From positions 1-64,000 of the forward strand of contig NZ_JACOPK010000007.1 in the NCBI RefSeq assembly GCF_014288055.1: DNA of 64,000 bases, in the 5' to 3' direction. The position numbers were made by a program, and so were the translations under genes. This DNA is from Agathobaculum hominis (GTDB lineage: Bacteria > Bacillota > Clostridia > Oscillospirales > Butyricicoccaceae). The first letter of the stretch is position 1. The number at the start of each line of letters is the position of its first letter. The notes under the pieces were generated by a model. That model was not told where the DNA came from, made no database searches, and worked only from the letters and a program-made list of their open reading frames with translations. Below, piece after piece: positions 60,069 to 64,000 of the stretch.

Positions 60069-60113
60069 GCAGTCCTCCGTTCCGGCAGCCAAACCGGCGG
60101 AGGACTGTTTTCT
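60069..60113. terminator. Bidirectional terminator between thiD copy 2 and the WYL gene
   Basis: CAGTCCTCCG pairs with CGGAGGACTG around a 20-nt loop with an inner CCGG/CCGG pairing, flanked by A-rich and T-rich ends. Confidence 0.82.
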
Positions 60114-60114
60114 G

Positions 60115-61125
60115 TTATTCTTCAAGCTGTTCCAGCAGCAGCTTTCGAAAGCTGTCACAGACGTGCTGCGGTGTAACGATGCGCACTGCGCCATTCAGGC
60201 CGACGACCCACGCATAAAACTGCGGACTGACCGCAACGGTCACGCTCGCAAAGAAATGTGTGCTGTCGTCCGGCTGCACCATAAGCTCGGAGCCGAACCG
60301 GTCGCGCAGGATGTTGATGGCATCCTTGCGGCAGCGCAGGCGCACGATCTCCTCATGCCCGGAAAACATGCCGAACATCTTGCGCGAATACGCTGCCGGA
60401 CTGAAACTGCCGCGGAAATGCTGCGCACCCTCACGTTTTTCTTCAGTCAGCTGGATGTTTTCCATCTTGTCAACGCGGTAGTTGCGGATGCGCGAGCCTT
60501 CCGGCGCAGACGGGTCGTAAGCGATGAGGTAATAGTTTTCATTGTCCCATGTCAGCGCCCACGGGCTGACGCAGTAATATGCGCCGTCATGACGGTAATT
60601 CCGGTAGATTTTATCCCGGCGTGTGAAATCGAGTGCCCAGTTGAAATACAGAAATCGAATTTTCACGCCACTCGACACCGCGCGGTGCAGGGCGTCGATA
60701 TTGTAGTAGATCTTCTCATCAATGTTTTTCAGGCGGTCGCTGACATAGACCTGGCGCTGAAGCTGCCGCGCTTCTTCCCTGCTTGCAAGAGACTCAATCT
60801 TGCCGATCAACTCGCGGCTTTTCTTTTCCGTGATAAACCGTGAGCACTGGATCGCGTCTACGAGCAGCTTGAGCTCGGGGAGTTCGAACTCGCGTGAGGA
60901 AACGCTGTAGCCGCCGCCCGGACCGCGCTGGAGAAAAATATCCATGCCATAGTCCTGCAGGGCCGCCACATCTGCATAGATCGTCTTTCGGTCGGCATTA
61001 ATGCCCAGCTGTTCCAGTTTGGAGACCAGCTGTTCTGCATTCAGGTGATGATTATCGTCGGTCTCTTCGAGCAGGATTCGCCGCAGGTAAAGGAGCTTCA
61101 GCTTCTGGTTCGAGCTTTTCGGCAT
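60115..61125 (-). CDS. WYL domain transcriptional regulator (DeoR/YafY type)
   Basis: A 336-residue regulator with N-terminal winged helix (LVSKLEQLGINADRKTIYAD, where DRKTIYAD is the recognition helix), then a WYL domain in which SPWALTWDNENYYLIAYD takes the place of the W-Y-L core, and a C-terminal WCX-like part. Such regulators respond to nucleic-acid ligands or DNA damage in several bacteria; the target here is unknown. ATG 61123-61125 has AGAAGGCG upstream. It diverges from the Xer gene. Confidence 0.88.
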   Translation of the reverse strand: MPKSSNQKLKLLYLRRILLEETDDNHHLNAEQLVSKLEQLGINADRKTIYADVAALQDYGMDIFLQRGPGGGYSVSSREFELPELKLLVDAIQCSRFITEKKSRELIGKIESLASREEARQLQRQVYVSDRLKNIDEKIYYNIDALHRAVSSGVKIRFLYFNWALDFTRRDKIYRNYRHDGAYYCVSPWALTWDNENYYLIAYDPSAPEGSRIRNYRVDKMENIQLTEEKREGAQHFRGSFSPAAYSRKMFGMFSGHEEIVRLRCRKDAINILRDRFGSELMVQPDDSTHFFASVTVAVSPQFYAWVVGLNGAVRIVTPQHVCDSFRKLLLEQLEE

Positions 61126-61162
61126 GAAAACGCGCCTTCTTTCCGGGTGTTTTATTGGACTT

Positions 61163-61191
61163 ATTATACCGCTGCGCGCGTGAAAAATCAA
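61163..61191 (-). promoter_or_regulatory. Promoter of the WYL regulator gene
   Basis: On the - strand TTGATT (61186-61191), 17-bp spacer, TATAAT (61163-61168). Confidence 0.75.
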
Positions 61192-61218
61192 TAAGTTCTC
61201 GAAATCCCGCAGGCTTTG

Positions 61219-61227
61219 TGCTATACT
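61219..61227 (+). promoter_or_regulatory. Extended -10 promoter of the Xer gene
   Basis: TGCTATACT, 41 nt before the xer start codon; the -35 is weak. Confidence 0.5.
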
Positions 61228-61268
61228 TATTTTGAAATGATATGCCCCATACAAAGGAGGTTTTCCGC

Positions 61269-62333
61269 ATGGAGCGACCGATGTCCGAATACGCCGCCGA
61301 TGCGCCGCGCATCCTGCGCGATTTTCTGACCTATATTTCGACCATCCAGGGCAAGTCCGCCAGGACCGCCCACGAATATTATCTTGATCTGCGGCTGTTC
61401 CTGCGTGTGCTCAAGCACAACAAGGGTCTCGTGCCGCGCGAGCTGCCGATCGACCGCATTGCCATCGATGATGTCGACATTGACTTTCTCAAAACCGTGA
61501 CGCTGAGCGATGCCTATGATTATCTGGAATACATGTCCGGCGAGCGCCCCACGCAGCAGAACAGTCCGGATACCGAGTTCGGCCTGAGCGTAAATTCGCG
61601 CGCACGCAAGGTCTCCGCGATCCGCGCATTTTTTCGCTATCTGACCGACAAAAAGCATTTGCTCGAGACCAATCCGATGGCAAGCCTCGAGTCCCCGACT
61701 ATCCGCAAAACGCTTCCGGTGTATCTGACCGCCGATGACAGCGTAAAACTGCTCGAAGCCGTGCAGGGCGAATACGCCGAGCGCGATTACTGTATTCTGA
61801 CGCTGTTTCTCAACTGCGGTCTGCGCGTATCCGAGCTCGTCGGTCTCAATCTTACCGACTTTCAGCGTGATACCGTGCGCGTCACCGGCAAGGGCGGCAA
61901 GGAGCGCACGGTCTATCTGAACGAGGCCTGCGCCGACGCGATCAACCAGTATCTGCCGCACCGTCTCCGCCCGCACGACAGGGATAAAAACGCGCTGTTC
62001 ATCAGCCGCAACCGCAACCGCATCAGTGTCCAGACGGTGAAATGGCTCGTCAAGAAATACGTCGGTCAGGCCGGTCTTAACACGCATAAATATTCCGCAC
62101 ACAAGCTGCGCCACACCGCCGCAACACTCATGTATCAGAACGGCGTTGACATCCGCACGCTCCAAACTATTCTGGGGCACACAAGCGTCAGCACGACCAT
62201 GATCTATACTCATATCGAGGACAGCAGTCTGCGCGAGGCTGCGCAGAAAAATCCGCTCGCATCCGTTCGCCCTCACCGTCAGAGCGGCGGGAAGGCTGCT
62301 TCAGAACAGGAGGAAAACCATGAAGATACTTAA
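61269..62333 (+). CDS. Tyrosine recombinase XerC/XerD-like
   Basis: A 354-residue tyrosine recombinase with N-terminal core-binding SAM-like domain (LRDFLTYISTIQGKSARTAH) and a complete catalytic set: Arg in GLRVSELVGL, the beta-hairpin Lys in GKGGKERTV, HKLRHTAATL (His-x-x-Arg), LGHTSVSTT (His) and the nucleophile Tyr in MIYTHI. No other mobile-element genes are nearby, so it is more likely the chromosomal dimer resolvase than an integrase. AAAGGAGG precedes the ATG. It overlaps the PfkB kinase by 14 bases. Confidence 0.92.
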   Translation: MERPMSEYAADAPRILRDFLTYISTIQGKSARTAHEYYLDLRLFLRVLKHNKGLVPRELPIDRIAIDDVDIDFLKTVTLSDAYDYLEYMSGERPTQQNSPDTEFGLSVNSRARKVSAIRAFFRYLTDKKHLLETNPMASLESPTIRKTLPVYLTADDSVKLLEAVQGEYAERDYCILTLFLNCGLRVSELVGLNLTDFQRDTVRVTGKGGKERTVYLNEACADAINQYLPHRLRPHDRDKNALFISRNRNRISVQTVKWLVKKYVGQAGLNTHKYSAHKLRHTAATLMYQNGVDIRTLQTILGHTSVSTTMIYTHIEDSSLREAAQKNPLASVRPHRQSGGKAASEQEENHEDT

Positions 62334-63240
62334 TTTCGGTTCGCTGAACATTGATAACGTTTACACTGTCGAGGAATTTGTCCATCCGGGAGAGACCGTT
62401 ACCGCAAAGAGCCACACGGTCTTTGCAGGCGGAAAGGGCCTCAACCAGTCGATCGCCGCAGCGCGTGCCGGCGCGGAGGTCATCCACGGCGGCGCGATCG
62501 GTCCTGACGGCGGCTTTCTTGCCTCTCTACTCGAAGAAGCCGGAGCGGATGCCGGTCATCTGCTCCGGCTCGACATCCCCACCGGTCACACTGTCATTGA
62601 GGTCGACGCCGGCGGACAGAACCGCATTCTCGTCTGGGGCGGCGCAAACCGCGGGCTGACGCACACGTATCTTGAGGATGTGTTCGCCTGCGGCAGCGAC
62701 GGAGATATCGTCCTGCTTCAGAACGAGACCAGCCTCACCGACAGCATCATCCGCCGTGCGCACGGTCTCGGCTTCCGCGTAGTATTCAACCCCTCACCCT
62801 TCCCGGTGAATCCCGATGCGCTGCCGCTTGACGATGTGGATATGTTTATCGTCAATGAGAGCGAGGCAGCGCTTCTCGCAAACGCCGCCCCTGGCACTGC
62901 ACCGGCAACCCTGCTCGAGCACCTGCATCTCCGGTTCCCCTCGGCAGATCTTGTCGTGACAGCAGGCGAACGCGGCACGATCGCCCTTCTCGGCGGCGCA
63001 GAATACGTGCAGGAGGCCTTCCCGGTCAAGACCGTGGACACGACCGGTGCAGGCGATACCTTCTGCGGCTATTTCCTCGCGGCCGCCTGCGCACACAAAT
63101 CGCCGCAGGCAGCACTCTGCGAGGCCTCTGCCGCTGCCGCCCTCGCGGTTTCCCGTGCCGGCGCAGCGCCTTCCATCCCGCAGGCCGACGAAGTGCGCAC
63201 CTTCCTCAAGAAGCGCATGTTCCTCCAGCAGATCGAGTGA
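62320..63240 (+). CDS. PfkB family carbohydrate kinase (ribokinase-like)
   Basis: A 306-residue ribokinase-family enzyme: N-terminal FGSLNIDNVYTVEEFV, the sugar-binding FAGGKGLNQSIAAARAGA, and the catalytic DTTGAGDTFCGYF with the base Asp. It resembles ribokinases most, but the phosphorylated sugar is uncertain. Its start lies within the end of the xer gene, and ACAGGAGGAAAACC is its ribosome binding site, so both are co-transcribed. No transporter is adjacent. Confidence 0.88.
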   Translation: MKILNFGSLNIDNVYTVEEFVHPGETVTAKSHTVFAGGKGLNQSIAAARAGAEVIHGGAIGPDGGFLASLLEEAGADAGHLLRLDIPTGHTVIEVDAGGQNRILVWGGANRGLTHTYLEDVFACGSDGDIVLLQNETSLTDSIIRRAHGLGFRVVFNPSPFPVNPDALPLDDVDMFIVNESEAALLANAAPGTAPATLLEHLHLRFPSADLVVTAGERGTIALLGGAEYVQEAFPVKTVDTTGAGDTFCGYFLAAACAHKSPQAALCEASAAAALAVSRAGAAPSIPQADEVRTFLKKRMFLQQIE

Positions 63241-63319
63241 CAGCGGTGCAATAAGTCCGCTTTATTTCCCTTATTCTTCGGTATAATAAAACCATCGAAA
63301 ACGAGGGGAGGCGCGCAAC

Positions 63320-63439
63320 ATGAACTGCACGCTGGAATATGTAAACGGACACATCGAGGTATATGACGCAGACGGCGCGTTCCTGTTTTCCGCCGACACC
63401 AGACAGGAAGCGGTCGAGGAACTCCAGGATGCCGCATAA
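63320..63439 (+). CDS. 39-residue conserved-looking small protein
   Basis: An open frame with strong GAGGGGAGG ribosome binding site, own -10 (TATAAT at 63282-63287) and own terminator. The product is acidic and starts MNCTLEYVNGHIEVYDADGA, then FLFSADTRQEAVEEL, a beta-hairpin-plus-helix pattern. I cannot name a family. The clean gene architecture argues that it is real. Confidence 0.7.
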   Translation: MNCTLEYVNGHIEVYDADGAFLFSADTRQEAVEELQDAA

Positions 63440-63444
63440 ATACA

Positions 63445-63483
63445 GAAAAAAAGGCTCCCGATTACGCTTTCGGGAGCTTTTTT
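63445..63483. terminator. Bidirectional terminator between the 39-aa gene and thiE
   Basis: AAAAAGGCTCCCG pairs with CGGGAGCTTTTT around a 10-nt loop, with long A and T runs on the two sides. Confidence 0.9.
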
Positions 63484-63497
63484 ATTACAGTCTGCGT

Positions 63498-64000
63498 TTA
63501 TTTTGTACGCATTTTGTCGAATTTTTCCTTGATATGCGCTGCCGCGGCGGCAGGGTCCGCCGCCTTCATTACAGCGGAGACAACCGCAATGCCTGCGATC
63601 GGACTTTCCGACAGCACATCCATGTTGTCCGCATTCAGGCCGCCGATCGCGACGACCGGGATCGGCACAGCGCGGCAGACATCGTTCAGCACGGAAACCG
63701 GCGTTACCTTGGTGGTGACATGCGTGGTGGTCGGGAAGATCGCGCCCGTACCGAGGTAGTCAGCACCATCCTCATAGGCCGCCTTTGCCGCCTCAACCGA
63801 TTTTGCCGTCGCGCCGACGATCTTGTCCGGGCCGAGCAGTTTTCGGCAAACCGCGACCGGCAGATCGCTCGCACCGACGTGAACGCCTGCGGCATCGCAC
63901 GCAATCGCAACGTCTACACGGTCGTCAATGATGAGCGGGACCTGAAAGCGGTCTGTGACCGCTTTGACCTGCTGCGCGAGCTCCAGATACGCGCGGCCGC
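63498..64000 (-). CDS. thiE: Thiamine phosphate synthase, C-terminal part (5' end outside window)
   Basis: The frame runs off the right edge; about 167 residues are visible. They match ThiE: PLIIDDRVDVAIACDAAGVH, VHVGASDLPV, KIVGATAKSVEAAKAAYEDG, ADYLGTGAIFPTTTH and PVVAIGGLNADNM with the GG phosphate site. ThiE joins HMP-PP and thiazole phosphate to thiamine phosphate, completing the salvage pathway encoded at 25.8-31.6 kb and 59.3 kb. Confidence 0.95.
   Translation of the reverse strand, partial: GRAYLELAQQVKAVTDRFQVPLIIDDRVDVAIACDAAGVHVGASDLPVAVCRKLLGPDKIVGATAKSVEAAKAAYEDGADYLGTGAIFPTTTHVTTKVTPVSVLNDVCRAVPIPVVAIGGLNADNMDVLSESPIAGIAVVSAVMKAADPAAAAAHIKEKFDKMRTK

Noticed and set aside
61269..62333. 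Xer-like gene as sign of an integrated mobile element
   Set aside because: No attachment repeats, no phage or conjugation genes and no change of base composition around it; it is co-transcribed with a sugar kinase.

Overview
The window looks like chromosome of an anaerobic, spore-forming, moderately high-GC Firmicute, most likely a butyrate-producing member of the Oscillospiraceae/Butyricicoccaceae (inference). The evidence is an electron-transfer flavoprotein gene, a class III (oxygen-sensitive) ribonucleotide reductase, [FeFe]-hydrogenase maturases, FabK as enoyl reductase, and the sporulation genes spoVM, spoIID-like and spoVB-like. I see no phage, insertion sequence, CRISPR array or rRNA operon. 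It is mostly core metabolism, but it is rich in regulatory RNA and clearly readable promoters.

Layout. 1-6.7 kb: 3' end of etfA, glycogen debranching enzyme, ridA, typA, rfbA and a YjbQ-family gene. 6.7-16.3 kb: a complete type II fatty-acid cluster on the - strand (fabH-fabK-fabG-fabF-accB-fabZ-accC-accD-accA-acpP), with fabD transcribed divergently from an overlapping promoter pair. 16.3-19.6 kb: a MarR/TSUP exporter pair, tRNA-Ala(CGC), glyS and a DUF1540 mini-protein. 19.6-25.7 kb: FGGY sugar kinase, LysR regulator, Na+-dependent amino-acid transporter, a methyltransferase and an unrecognised Cys-rich protein. 25.8-31.6 kb: a TPP-riboswitch thiamine salvage operon (thiD-thiW-thiM-tenA-thiZ-thiX-thiY). 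31.6-33.0 kb: a CPA-type antiporter behind what reads as a fluoride riboswitch. 33.0-36.7 kb: spoVM, a 49-aa membrane protein, dut, nrdG and nrdD with a candidate NrdR box.

36.7-41.7 kb: an unidentified structured leader, then the TM1266-family regulator gene, hydE, hydG, hydF and a Crp/Fnr regulator. 41.9-45.2 kb: groES-groEL under CIRCE, and an RlmL-type rRNA methyltransferase. 45.3-51 kb: spoVB-like flippase, tgt, queA and a SpoIID protein with an unusual internal insertion. 51-54.3 kb: lysine riboswitch and asd-dapA-dapB. 54.3-58.3 kb: metF, a separate MetH activation-domain protein, and metH. 58.3-64 kb: a radical SAM protein coupled to a second thiD, a WYL regulator, a Xer recombinase, a PfkB kinase, a 39-aa protein and the 3' part of thiE.

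The genes make a coherent picture: thiamine is assembled from salvaged HMP and thiazole (ThiXYZ/ThiW, TenA, ThiM, ThiD, ThiE); lysine/diaminopimelate and methionine-folate branches are each one operon; and anaerobic redox enzymes dominate. The observations most worth following up are the fluoride-riboswitch antiporter, the unclassified leader of the hyd maturase operon, the interlocked fabH/fabD promoters with a FabT-like operator, and the SpoIID protein whose domain is split by two repeats.
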